Assembly: GCA_932521025.1 (NCBI GenBank)
Contig: OW051469.1
Span: 10,180,398 to 10,244,397, forward strand
Direction: 5' to 3'
DNA: 64,000 nt
Source of the DNA: Oscheius onirici
Taxonomy: Eukaryota; Nematoda; Chromadorea; Rhabditida; Rhabditidae
The translations under genes and the position numbers were made by a program. Of the stretch, positions 47,670 through 59,369 are shown piece by piece. The notes beneath the pieces were generated by a model. It made no database searches and was not told the origin of the DNA. It saw nothing but the letters and a program-made list of their open reading frames with translations. Every line of letters starts with the position of its first letter. Positions within the stretch are counted from its first letter, which is position 1.

Positions 47670-50600
47670 CTACTGAGACGTTGGAGATTCGGCCATTTCC
47701 ACTTCTCCCGCTTCTTTTCGCTGTCGAAGGCCGCCTTCGACTGACTCGTTTCTCTTCTGTTCAGCCAGGGGAGGCGGAGGCGGAAGACGGTTCGAGCCGT
47801 CGGTGGGTTGAAGCTAAAATTCAGGGACTTTAGGATCCAAAAAATGAACCTACTTCACATCGCGGACCCATTTCTATCAAGAGAACTGGCAGCAGACAGA
47901 GACCGTTGAAGATGCCCAGTGCTACGAGGACTGACATGACGACGAAAAAGTACTTGATGACAAAGTCAAATTCGGAGAAGACCAGCATAACGATTCCTGG
48001 AAGGTTTTTTTTGTTTGGCTGATCGGTACTTTCCCTGTGTTTACCAAATCCTCTATGTCTCTCTGTCCCTCCGTCTCTCCGAAAATAACACATACCCAGG
48101 AACGTAGAAATGGCTCCATGAAAGACTGGCACAAACATGTGTTGAAGACAGGACTCTAGCCGCTCATGAATAGTTCCCAGTGTGGTCATGAAGTTCAAAA
48201 CGACGTGAGCGGTGAACTCGACTCCAATTCCGACAGCACAGATCACTGAAATATTAATTTTTTTTGACTTCTATAAAACTAACAAGTGACTGCCGAAATC
48301 GGGTTCATTTTCACGGCAAGCAGGCCCATGAATCCTCCGAGCTCGATGGTAATGATGACGACGATGATCATGACGAGACCGGCAGCCCACGGGTTGAACA
48401 TGAGGACTGAGATGACGGCAAAGACCGAGAAGGCGATGATGACAATGGCACAGAAGAGATTCCATCGGAGGGTGAGGTACTGTTCCCAGAAGGTGAAGGC
48501 CAAGCCGGAGGGGAAGTTCGGGAGTCCTTTGGCTGTGAACTCGTCACAAGTTGAGCGAATCTCTTCAATCATCTTGACGATGGGAGGGGTGTCAGTCAGA
48601 TCAGTCTGGTAGAAGGGAATCTGGGAGTAGAGAAGGGGCCTGGCAGGAGGAACGACCTTCTCGTCCTGAAAAGGAGACGTTGGAAAAAGAGAGATACAAA
48701 AAGACATAGATACATAGCGGCAAAGGGACATAGAGACAAAGAAACAGAAAATCTTGTTCCCATAAGGGTGGCTAACCCAAAAAGTTAAGTGCACCGCAAG
48801 GCAAAACCTTCAGATTATGGCTCAGCCCTGAGCAAAAGTGCGCAAGCTACCTCCGTCAATCAGTGAAAGCCGGATCAAGAGGCATGTCCTGTGGATTTGG
48901 TGTGATACGCAAGCGATACCCCCAACAGGTGGACCCTCCCCGCTCCAAAGTGGAAGCAACGTTGAGGAGCTCACTCAGGGCATCTCCAGGGCATTTAGTT
49001 CCAGCCAAGGAGTACCTTACTTGACGAATTGCCCAAAATCTGGGTACTAATGCCACGGCGTGTGACGACGAATTACGGACGTGAACTAGCGAGTACGCTT
49101 CCCCCAGAATTCCGGAACTTGAAGAAGAAATCTCAATTTTCTAGCTCATACTTGCACTTCCCAGCTTTGCGATGTTCTGCAAAGTTGTAGCCCTTGATCA
49201 GCTCTACAACTTCGTAGAGCATGGCAAAGCTTGAAAATGCCTCTGGAGTGAGATATAGGGGCTTTTAGACTGGTTGTATCCACATTGATAAAGAAACGCA
49301 TAGAAACTGGAAGAGACAGAGAGACAGACTCACCGGTCCCATGGCCCATCCTGGCGGATTGGGGAAGAAGCTGGCCTGAGAGACGTAGTACATCATGTTA
49401 TCCACATTGTACCATCCAGTCAGATAGTTGTAGAATCCTTCGGGATTGATGATTCCGTCCTCTGACACGAGTTTAACCTTTCCTATCTAAAAGTCTCTGG
49501 ATCAGAATCAAAAAGTTTGAACATACCCTTCCAGTACAGTTGTACTGAGTTCCGAAGGAGCAGACCATCTTTCTAGCAATCAGAGCTTCAGCTGCTGGTT
49601 TGTCCTTTCCTTTGACGGGGAATCCAGTCGCTGGATCCATAGTTCCAGCCTTCAGTTCCTTGTCCAAAGCAGCATCCAGAGACTGAGCCCAAGTCCTCAA
49701 CAGACTCATCCAATAAGGCTGGAGCTTTCCGTTGTTCTTGATCATAAAGTGAGATTTTCCGAGTGCTTCTCGATAATCTTCTATCATTTTTTGACTGTTC
49801 GGAATGTCGATGGTCTTGCCACGAAGCACGGCGAACATCGGATAGAAGGAGAAATATTTCTCTCGAGCGCGGAGGAAAGCAGCTGGAGGTGTATTTTCCG
49901 GCAACACGTCGGAGAGTTCCAGACCAAGAGTCGAGGACGAGAGACCGTAGATTCCGGCACCGACTGAGGTAAGAGTCAGCAGGATGATGAGCCAGCGGAA
50001 AGCAGTATTCTTGAGGGCCGGAATGTAGTAGTAGGTGAGGAAGCCACCGACAGTGTACCAAGGCTGATCGCGTTGGAAGTCGACCTCTGTTGTCTTAGTC
50101 AGCTGCGCTGAGGAAGAGGCCTGGAATCTACTTGTAAGCTTGGTACAGTCAGTCAGTCAGTCAGTCAGTCAGTCAGTCAGTCAGTCAGTCAGTCAGTCAG
50201 TCAGTCAGTCAGTCAGTCAGTCAGTCAGTCAGTCAGTCAGTCAGTCAGTCAGTCAGTCAGTCAGTCAGTCAGTCAGTCAGTCAGTCAGTCAGTCAGTCAG
50301 CCCTTCATTCGACTCACCGTGCTCTCAATGCCAGACTTCTCCTCCGGTACAGTACCCTTGCTACAGAAGACCAAATCTCTCTTTCCGGCTCTCATTCTCT
50401 TCAAATCTAGAGCAATAAAAGCCGGGAAGATGAAGACCAGGGAGGCTAGATTGAAGAAAAGAAGGATGGCTGTCTGGGAGCAGAAAGACCTCAAAGCTGG
50501 GATCGGCAAGACATAGCCAGCACAGAAGGCCAAAATGTTGTTGGCGGAGGTGACCATGACCGAGAGTCCCGTCTCCTTCAACAGAATTCCCATCTCGTTC

Positions 50601-53600
50601 TTTGTTGCAATGTGCCTGATCTCGTCATAGTTGTGAAGCAGAAGAAACATGTCATCGATTCCCAGTCCCAGAGTCAAAAAAGGAACAATCTGAGTCGTGG
50701 CGGCATTGAAATTGATTCCGAGCCAGGTTGTGACTCCCAATCCACAGATGGAAGAATAGGTCACAAGGAAGACACCGATGAATGAGAGGAAGACGTTCGA
50801 CTGAACACTAAACCACCACTTTTCCCATCTTGCCTGAGTCCAGGCCGCGTAAATAATCTAAAAGTTTTGTTAAAGGACTACTCAAAAGATCCCGATACCA
50901 TGAGGAAGTAGCCCATGACAATGATAAAGTAGTTGAACTGACTGAACTCTTCCAGCATGTCCGCAATGGACGTGGAGGCCAGGGGATGGAAGACTCTGTT
51001 GTTCTCAGTCTAAGAATTGTCCGTAAAGATATAATGAGCCGAGTCACCTCATAGTTGGCCTTGTGTTTGTACAGCTTCTTGGTAAAGTTTCTCTGCCAGC
51101 CGACAAGAATCTCATTGGCGTATCCGGGATTCCATGAGGCGGTGTCGAGGTTGGGATGACGGTCACTCTTGCCGTCCTGAAGATGATTGGGTGCTTTACT
51201 AATACATCTGATTGCCAAAATGCGAATCACTGACAATGTTACCATTTTTTATTGTTTGAAGCCATTGAGCAAATGCAATTAAGGTGCAAAATATTATTTT
51301 TCTAAAAGCAATAGAGGACAATATCCTGGACGGTACAACCATTTATTCGGATTATTGGACAGGCTACCAGACGAGTTAGAACGAAAAGGAAGGCTTCGAA
51401 CACTTCAAGGTCAACCACAAATACAACTTCGAGAAACCCGTCCAGAATATTGTCCTCTATGGCTGTTAAAATAATAAAATTTTGTACCTTAATTGCATTT
51501 GCTCAATTGCTTCAAAGAATAAATAATGGTTTTTGGCAAAGGTATTCCATGTATTACCAAAGTACCGATGATTGTTACTGGGTACGGTAATAGAGAGACA
51601 AAGAAACAGAGACTGAGAGAGACCGATGACCTTACCTTGAATCTCAAGTAGACATCGAAGGCACTGGCGACGAGGAAGACACTCTGTAAAGCTTCAGCCG
51701 ACTTGAGCTCCTCATTGTCTCTCTTGATTCCGCCAATGATCAAATCTTCGGGCCATTCCATAATGTTCTTTCCGAATCCCTTGCATCCTCCGGTCATGAC
51801 TTTTCCGTAATCGGGCTCCTTTGGCAGCTCCTTGGCTGTCAGGAATTCTCCCCAACGAGTCGGATTCGCCGCCATCCACTTCAAGAGACCGGGACCGTAT
51901 TCCATGCAGGCCAAATCTTTGGGATCCATTTTCTTCTTCTTTGAGGCTGCTGAAAGTACGATTTTTTTTCTTTTTCTCTGTCTTCAAAACTTACTAGCAT
52001 TTTTCATTTCGCTCTCAATTTCTTCCTCATCGTAAGCGTAGTAATCCTCGTCCTTCTTGACCTCCTTCGTCTCCCTCTTTTTTCTTCCAAAAATTTCATT
52101 GATGATGCTCTCCGTCACGTCCTTCTTCTCAGTCTCTTCCTCAACAACCAACGTCTTCTCCAATTGTATTCTGTCCTCTCTGGCCATGTTCCAGGCAGTG
52201 AATTTTTCCAAAGCGGCACATCTATCGAAATAGTTCGGAGCCGTCTTGGGACATTCGGCATCCAGGGGATCGATGCAAGGACGATCCAGGTATGCTGCTC
52301 CGATGCCGGCTCTCTCGAAGAAGTTGCCAATGGGTCCGAGGTCAAAGAGACTGCCAACTTCGTCCATGACGGCAGTCGGGTTCAGATTCTTCCAGGTCAC
52401 ATTTCCTTTGGGCAGAGAGCTCACAAAGGAACTGACTTCTTCTCTGGAACATGGCTTTGATTGAGAGTCAGAGACAGAGATATATAGAGAGAAACTCACC
52501 CCAGATTCAGAGGAGGGTTCGGTCCAAGAGGCTTCGCTCCTTCCCAGTAACAATCAATGGGGGTGATCCAAATGCACGGGATGATCTTGTCCATCATCGT
52601 GTTCATAACCTTCGACAGCGGGCCGACATTGAAACTGGGACCTGGCGGCTTGAAACAGATATCGGCAAGCGTCCACTTTTCTCCGTACAGATGAACTTCG
52701 TACTTGGAAATCTCCTCCATCAGGTCGACATGTTTCAAAAGGGACTTTTTACTTAGTACGTTTTCTCCTGCATGGGTCGGGGTTTGGATCACTACCTAAA
52801 ATTGGGATTACTGCTACTTTATGATGGAAGGTTTACCTGAAATCCTCCTCCGAGTCCATTCTCTTTAGGCAATTCTATCACATGCGGCGCTTCTGGTTCT
52901 GCTTGTCGTTTAATCTGAACTTCTACAGTAGCTCTGACTCTCGTCTAGACCAGAGTTGGGCGAACACTCGTATGCAAATTTGCGTAAAGGAGTGGCGTAA
53001 CTCGTGTCATTTTCAATTCAGCGATTATTGAGTCTTGAAACTATTTTTCCCAGATGACTTGACCCTAAATCTATTTGTAAAAACTATGAAACCCGAAAAA
53101 AATATCCGACGAGTCGAGATATAGCCAAATGTTCGTCCGATGTTCGTTCGTGTTCACGTACGCAATGGTCGAACACGGAAAAGGTTGGGCTATTTCTCAC
53201 CTCAGCCAATAATTTTTTCAAGTTTTACAATTTGCCGGAATTTCCGTAAACGAGTCACGCCACATTTTTACGCAATTTTACGTACGAATGTTCGTCCAAC
53301 CCTCGTCTAGACTCACTCTAGTAGCTTCTTCCTGTATCCTGCCCAAGAAGGTCAGTTCCTCGTTCAGTCGACCGTCTTGTGACACCCACAATTTAACAAT
53401 ATCCGTCTCAATTATCACGTCTTGCAACCCGAAACAGCACGCCGTATATAAAGCTATCCTAAAAAAAATTGGTATAATGTAACTTTGAGGAAAACGTACG
53501 TTACTATAATGGTAGTCCAGGCATATCTCTGGATAACGCAGCCTAGTCGATAGAGCCACAGTTGGAAGAAGGCTCGGGAGTAGAGACCTACTGGATTTCC

Positions 53601-53890
53601 TACTGCCGTTCCCTGAAAAAACAGTCTCTGTCTCTGTCACTCTCTTACCAGCTGAATCTGTTGCATAGCCATGTCAGCATCGCACCAAGTAGGAGCATGG
53701 GCAAACTTTCTCTTCCATGGTTCACTGAAGTCGGCCGAATCAAAATTTCCTATTAATCTGTTCTCTATAAACTGAAAGAGCAAGATTGCAGAGATTTTAA
53801 CAAAAAACGAACCCTTCTAATAAGACCCGGTCTTTTAGCTTTGTTCGGAGCAGCCGAGTCGGCCACTCGATTTGTTGAGGAGCCCTTCAT
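47670..53890 (-). CDS. ptc-3: Patched family 12-TM protein with sterol-sensing domain
   Basis: RND-type sterol or lipid transporter of the Patched family; nematode members act in osmoregulation, molting and cytokinesis. Seventeen exons can be traced, about 1316 residues. Order: PTWCDADMAMQQI near the N-terminus, TM1, IETDIVKLWVSQDGRL, the first outer loop (CYWEGAKPLG, AYLDRPCIDP), and the sterol-sensing domain in exon 50857-50318 (GINFNAATTQIVPFLTLGLG, IDDMFLL with its conserved Asp). Then come the second loop, TM7-12 with GIGVEFTAHVVLNF, and a short tail ending PPPPPLAEQ...SPTSQ. The start is ATG 53890 with TTTTTCAG just upstream. One joint (52500 to 52454) has incompatible phases with standard sites. 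Introns hold a hAT-type MITE, a Merlin relic and a long (CAGT)n tract. The paralogue choice (ptc-3 versus ptc-1) is tentative. Confidence 0.9.
49160..49262. repeat. Dispersed hairpin repeat, copy 5
   Basis: GATGTTCTGCAAAGTTGTAG pairs with CTCTACAACTTCGTAGAGCA, followed by GAAAATGCCTCTGGAGTGAG and ATATAGGGG as in copy 2. In a Patched intron. Confidence 0.6.
50146..50300. repeat. (CAGT)n microsatellite, about 39 perfect units
   Basis: 155 bp of uninterrupted CAGT inside an intron of the Patched gene, between the sterol-sensing-domain exon and the next. On the sense (minus) strand it reads (CTGA)n, which repeats the CTGAC branch-point-like motif. Purity suggests recent expansion and likely length polymorphism. 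Confidence 0.97.
51241..51532 (+). mobile_element. Merlin (IS1016-like) DNA transposon relic
   Basis: Two inverted arms of about 90 bp (ATTGAGCAAATGCAATTAAG, and GAGGACAATAT inside) enclose a plus-strand reading DGTTIYSDYWTGYQTS-stop-NEKEGFEHFKVNHKYNF. This matches the DDE domain pattern of Merlin/IS1595 transposases (TIxSDxWxxY ... HxxVNHxxNF). One in-frame TAG and the missing remainder make it a defective copy. It lies in a Patched intron, antisense to the gene. Confidence 0.7.
52951..53304. mobile_element. hAT-type MITE in intron 4 of the Patched gene
   Basis: 354-bp element with imperfect inverted ends (CAGAGTTGGGCGAAC, right complement GAGGGTTGGACGAAC) and a perfect 8-bp duplication GTCTAGAC at 52943-52950 and 53305-53312. 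Its subterminal GTGGCGTAACTCGTG resembles the arm of the 14103-14436 element. Removing element and duplication leaves a 40-nt intron. Confidence 0.82.
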
Positions 53891-53999
53891 CGGGTGTCCT
53901 GAAAAATTCTGATTCAAAAAAAAAGAAGAGGGAGAGAGTTGAAAGGGCAAGATCGAGACTGGCATGAGATGACAATCTGCCGGTTTATTCACACAAAAT

Positions 54000-54092
54000 A
54001 TGCGAGGTCGAATCTCTGCTGCCGGTTTGGCCTGCAGGGCTTTTGAGAAGAGGCAAAAGATGACTGACTCTCTGGCTGGTTCAGGTTGTTGA

Positions 54093-54128
<36 letters not shown>

Positions 54129-55900
54129 GATGATCAAGAAGCTGGTGTTGTAAAAGAAGAACTTGGAAAGAGGAGGAAGAAGATGTGTAACAGAACTGAC
54201 TCATTCTGGCTCTCTGTTTTTCTGTCTCTCTGTCCCTCAGTCTCTTAGTCCCTCTGTCTATCTGTTTCTCCGTCTCTCTGTCTCTTCGTCTCTCTGTAAG
54301 AAAGATAAGAACAGTCAATCGAGAGTCGGCGAAAAGGGTCATTGAAAAAAGCAGAGATGGGATTAGTCTAGAGGTGTCTCAAGAGGATCCTGACTCAGGT
54401 AGTGCCACAGACCACAAAAAAAAATTAAAATCTCCGGAGAGAAGCTAGAAAATAGTAGAAAGTGGTGGGAACAAATCGTCCCCCTTGACGCCAGAGGGCT
54501 ATCCAGATCGGCCATAATTACGCCTCGTCCCGCGGCGCTCACCGGACTGTGGTGGTGGCAGTTCTAGATATCCAAAGGACAAGCCCGAACTGACCCACGT
54601 AAACACGTCTCGTTTCCTTCTCTCACAATCCTTGGCACAAATGTCCCGAAGAGACACGTTAAAAAAGGACCCGGCTGCGACAGGGAGGTCGTGGGCTAGA
54701 GGGTTTTGCGTAACTGAACAATAACTGGAAGTTCTCGAATTTATACAAATCCTATAGGCATGACCATCACAACAATAGATAACTGTCACTGGGGCAGGGA
54801 GATCTTTGGTCGGGGGAAAAATAATCGAGAATGTTTTTGTACAAGCCGAAATGTATATAGATCCTTAGCAAGAAATAAAAGGAATCTTAAGCTAAACTGA
54901 CAGAAGTCATTATTTTGGTAGAAAGGTAGCCTGACAATCCGGTTCCTCCCTAATTTCCGTATAATAACCAAAGTCCTTTGGTAAGGCGGGAAGATTCAGG
55001 GGGCGATTCTCAGTGGGGGATCTGCTCTATGCTAATCTTACGATGGTCATTTCAAGAGGATATGGTGGAAGGGGGAACTGTCTCTCTGTCTCTTTCTGTC
55101 CCCAGTTCTGATAGATCCGGTCAGTGATCGTATCATGGCGGTCGGGGTGGCTTGCCACTCCGAAGACTGGAATAAGTTGCAAGCGGCCTTCCGGCGAGCG
55201 TTGACCGCTCAATCGATGTCATCTTAGGTATGGATGAAAAAGGATGCAACAGTAGTCGAACGAGGTGAAAAGTTGCCTTATCGGCATGGATTATCCGGGG
55301 AGAGAGTCGCGACCGTGGATCGGTTGCCCACCCGACAAGGACAGTTAGTCACGTGTCCTCGATTTTCGCGGATGCTACTACTATAGGTTGAGTCATTTTG
55401 GATGAGAAACATCGACAGAGAGATAAAAGCCAAATGGCATAGAATCAAGAAAAGAAAACTGGATAGCGGTCACGGCGGGAGACAAAGAGAGAGGGGTTCC
55501 AGGAAAGAGTAGAGAGAGACGGGATTCGGCCTCCGACAGAATAGGATGACCCCCTAAGGGGAGCGACCGATCAGTGAAAGTCAACACACTGATCGGGGGA
55601 TGGTAACTGTTTGAAACTTTCGGTGCATTCTAAAAATATAGACATTTCATACAGAAGTCACGCCGTGATGATGTGTCTGTTTTTGTGTACAAACCTTTTC
55701 GGGATGAGCCGAAAACAGAAATACAAAGCACAGAACATTTGGGAAGACAGTTAGTACAGTACTCAAAATAACTCCTGAAAAGTTTGTCTGAACAAATAAA
55801 AGAATGAGTTTGTTTCCCGTCTTTGGTGTAATGCTTATAACCAAAAAAAATTCCGTCACGAACAGTATAATCGTGCTCAGGATCCTCGATTAAAAAGCAA
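54000..55900. other. Region without a supportable gene
   Basis: Upstream of Patched. It contains a (GA)n tract at 54097-54127 and TCTCTGTCTC tracts at 54200-54300. A minus-strand open stretch at 54789-54499 has three or four Cys but no recognised domain. Nothing else could be supported. Confidence 0.35.
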
Positions 55901-55902
55901 AA

Positions 55903-55990
55903 ACTTTTTTTTCGTCGGGGATCGATCCAAAAACCCCCTGGTGACGTTTGATTGCTGGACAACGATGCTAACCACTAGGCCAGGGACAAA
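55903..55990 (-). repeat. tRNA-derived SINE-like repeat, copy 1
   Basis: The minus strand reads CTGGCCTAGTGGTTAGCATC (A-box) through CGTCACCAGGGGGTT to GGATCGATCCCC (B-box), then CGACG and a run of A. It is nearly identical in plan to 57577-57665. An insertion in the anticodon region and the A tail argue for a SINE rather than a tRNA gene. Confidence 0.6.
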
Positions 55991-55999
55991 ATTCGCACC

Positions 56000-58366
56000 G
56001 TTTCGTCTTGTCATATATGATTAACTAGGTCACCAGAAAACATACTCTGTTGTCAACTTTTGTCAAGTTCTCTGATCCCCCGTGAAAGCAGTGGTTGGAA
56101 ATTTTGATAAACTCTTCTTCCCTAGGGAAGAGATTCTTTGATGCTACTTGACCTGTGTTTAGTTTGGAAAATATGTTTATTTTGGTTGTTTTGATCCACG
56201 GTCTGTACCAACTCGAAAGACAACTACAGAGACTACAACGACGATCGAACTCATGTCAACCAACTGGATGACCAGTAGTCGAAAAACTAGACCTTGAAAA
56301 AAAGGGGGGAGAAGAGGTAAGACCAAACAGGAAAGAAAGTGGTGGAGGAATAAGGGATTTCCAAAGGTCAAGAAGGTCGTTCAGACCACAAACTTGTGTA
56401 GATTTTTTCAGGAAACAAAGAGAGAAGTGCTGAGATGTTCTGACACTTTGATCATGGTAAGAAGCCACAGTTCTGATCAAAAGTACCATTATAATTTGAC
56501 GAAAAGAGGTTGTGCGGTCATCGCCTCTAAAAGGTTCTGTCCATCAGCCAGATATCCTGACGTCACGACAGGTACCACACAAAGCACGACGGGCCTCATT
56601 CGACAAATTGGCGAAGAAGGACGGGGTACAGTGGAGGGATCAAAGGATGACCGTGAAGTGAATGGGATAAGACAAGAAGACAAAATTATGGGGTCTCATA
56701 TAAATGGGACAGTGGATTTCTTGAAAAAAAAACCGAATGCGATCAAGAGAAAGAGAGAGACAGAAATACCAGACCAGTACGGAATTGTACAGAATTCGTA
56801 AAGCTGTCGGGCTGTGAGATTTGACAGCAAACATTCGTCTCTCTATTGGACAAAACTCCTTGTTGGTGGTTATTGTGTGCCGAGAGGAAGGAAAAACTTT
56901 CAAGACTCTGAATCAAGAGGCTACTCGACCGCGATCAGGTCGATTGATGTGCCCCCGGGATGCTGAACCCGGTTCTTATTTTCTCTCTCGCCGATATCGA
57001 TTCAAGTTTTCTCCCTGGAGGCGCTGGGACGAGTTTGGCTTGGAAGAGCGAAAAGTGAGGCGAAGAAAACTCCCATGGTAGACTGATTTCTTTGGAGATA
57101 GGCCTGGATAAACATTGTCAGATCTTTGAATGGCCTGATTACCAGTTTTGTTTGTGGGGGATAGTAGACATCTAGCCAGTAAATAGAGAACGACATGGTC
57201 ATAGGAGTAGAAAATAAGCCAACTGGATCATAACTGATCCAGAAAGAGTTGTGACCTGACACTCAAGCTAGAACCTCTTCTACCAAAAGCAGTTTCATAG
57301 TTTTTGGACTTTTGGACAAAACCAAAATAGCAAAAGAAGGTATTTTAATGCAACAAAACCGAAAACGGATATCATGGTCGTGATCAGCAAAACAAACAAA
57401 ATAAACTAAATAATGAACTCGTCGATTTCAGTACACAACTCCACAAAACTCATTATTTTGGCGTTTTTGGCCATTTTCAGTATCGCCCTTCGACTGGTTT
57501 TAAAGCAACAAAAATGAAAAACGGACATCACATGCGTGTTCAGGACCATCGAAAACCCCTACACCGAAACTAACAAATAACTTTTTTTTCGGCGGGGATC
57601 GAACCAACAACCCCCTGGTGACGTGTGCTTGCCAGACAACGATCCTATAGCTAGACCATGGGGACCCTGTCACATCCGTATCGTATCGACACCCTTGGTT
57701 TATGACCTCCCAGGAAAAATTCACAATCTCAACTTTTATAAGTTCAATCTTTTGAGGTATCAGAAGGGTCTGACCCTGAGAAAACAGAGGTTAGAAGAAA
57801 TTTTGAAAAGCTCTTCTCCCCGAGAAGAGCAAAAATTTTATGAACTTTTCTCTGTGGAAGGGTCTAAAACCGATCATGGTCAGAGTCAAAGGGTACCACA
57901 GTTCGATAGCTGATTTCACTAGGAGACTGCATGGGAACAGTGGTGGGGAAATTACGGCTGCTCTTCCCTCAATTTTTAAAAGTTTTCGCTTTTTGTAGTT
58001 TCGAAGAAGCTAGTCTACCCGTCAGTCGCCAGCGAGATCGTCGTCTTCTTCACTTCTCTCAAAAGGTCAGGGTATTTATTTACAGTAGCTTGATATTGCA
58101 AACAATAGCCGCAAAGTTTCTTGTGTTTTGTTATGGAAAAGAGATTGCAGAAATGACAGCCGGCTTGTGAATCCGCCACTTGCCAGCGACCGTCGTCAAG
58201 ATGGTGTCATGCTCAGTTTTCCCGGTTCCGAGGGCACTCCATGAATCCATAGCGGTGTTTGGTACAGTTGTTGGACACCCTCGGGCCAATAGGGAAGACT
58301 GATAGTGCTCTTTTCCTTCTTTGAAAAATAAAAAAGTACACTTTGTCAAAACGTTGCTGTTTTCAG
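56000..58366. other. Region without a supportable gene
   Basis: Several short open stretches on both strands (56394-56801, 57002-57262, 57931-58170) have no consistent splice chain or family resemblance. Apart from the SINE-like copy I see nothing to annotate. Confidence 0.35.
57577..57665 (-). repeat. tRNA-derived SINE-like repeat, copy 2
   Basis: The minus strand reads CATGGTCTAGCTATAGGATC (A-box), CGTCACCAGGGGGTT, then GGTTCGATCCCC (B-box), CGCCG and eight A residues. It shares with copy 1 the unusual CACGTCACCAGGGGGTT insertion and the A tail. Confidence 0.6.
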
Positions 58367-58674
58367 GAAAGTTCATCGCCAACCAACAGAAACGGCTCTT
58401 CTTTGTTCGGCAGACCAAAGTGAATGACTTTTCTGACTGTGTTCTCCGGAAGATCATACCAGATATCCAGAAAGTTCCTCCGTCTCTGGCTTCTGTTACT
58501 GACGACAACACGTATGCAACTATGACTCTGAATTCCAAGACTGTCAAGAGGAGGAGACCACGTGGAACTCTAAAGCTAGTGAAAAGCCCAGAATGCCGAC
58601 GATGGTCAAGAGTCAAAAAGGCCAACAGACGAAGAACGAGCCGGAGCCATGAAGGACAAAAGAAGAACTGCTAA
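58367..58674 (+). CDS. Possible 3' exon of a basic protein (tentative)
   Basis: An exon-like frame after TGTTTTCAG reads KFIANQQKRLFFVRQTK, then VLRKIIPDIQKVPPSLA, and ends in an Arg/Lys-rich tail (KRRRPRGTLKLVK, RRTSRSHEGQKKNC) at TAA. Upstream exons could not be linked. The composition suggests a nuclear or ribosomal-type protein, but no family was recognised. Confidence 0.3.
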
Positions 58675-59369
58675 AAAGGTTCGCCTCGGTTTCGACGATG
58701 CTTTTTTCGTTGGAGGACGAAATGTGCTGCGAAACTGTTGTACTGAGGAAGGAAGCCGTCGTGACGGAACGAGATGGGTTCTCGAGAAGGCTGTCGATTT
58801 AGCAATGCTATGGTGATCTCGGTATTTTATAGCTGCAGGCTTAAAAGCCCTCTATGCTTTCGGTCTGTTCTGTTTTCATAGTTCTAGTCGACTGCTAGTT
58901 TGCCTGACTGTTGGTAGATCTAATGTTCCCCTGTCCCTTTGTTCCTCTGTCTCTCCGTCCCTCTTTCTCTCGTGTGTGTCTTCTCCCCTTGTCCCTTTTC
59001 ACCCGGTAACCGAGCAACAAGGTCCCAAGCAATCCCCTTTCGGCAATTTCAATCTTTTTGATCAGTACACTTTGCAACAAAAACAAAAGTCATAAGCCAG
59101 GTTATTTCAGACCATTTCCAAATTACTAATCCTGTTTGGTCTGCAAGTCTCCTAAAAGTTGTTGGTAGTCTCGTAGACCACGCGCCTCTAGTTCGCCCCA
59201 CAGCAGACAGTCATTCTCCTCCTCTCGCGTCATCCTTGTTGCTGTAAAAAAAACTCCGCTCTCGCTTCAAATATGGGACAGAAGGAACAATTGTAACCTC
59301 TTCCAGTTCCGTTTCAGTAACCCTTTTTCTAGATTTGCTCTTGACAAATGTCGCAATTCCATTTTTGCC

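Noticed and set aside
50146-50300. CRISPR-like array
   Set aside because: It is a pure tetranucleotide repeat with no spacers, in a eukaryotic intron.
50140-50418. Plus-strand poly-(SVSQ) frame
   Set aside because: It is only the translation of the (CAGT)n microsatellite in an intron.
57002-57262. Two-exon minus-strand membrane protein
   Set aside because: The apparent start is GTG, not ATG, and no homologous motif or upstream exon could be found.
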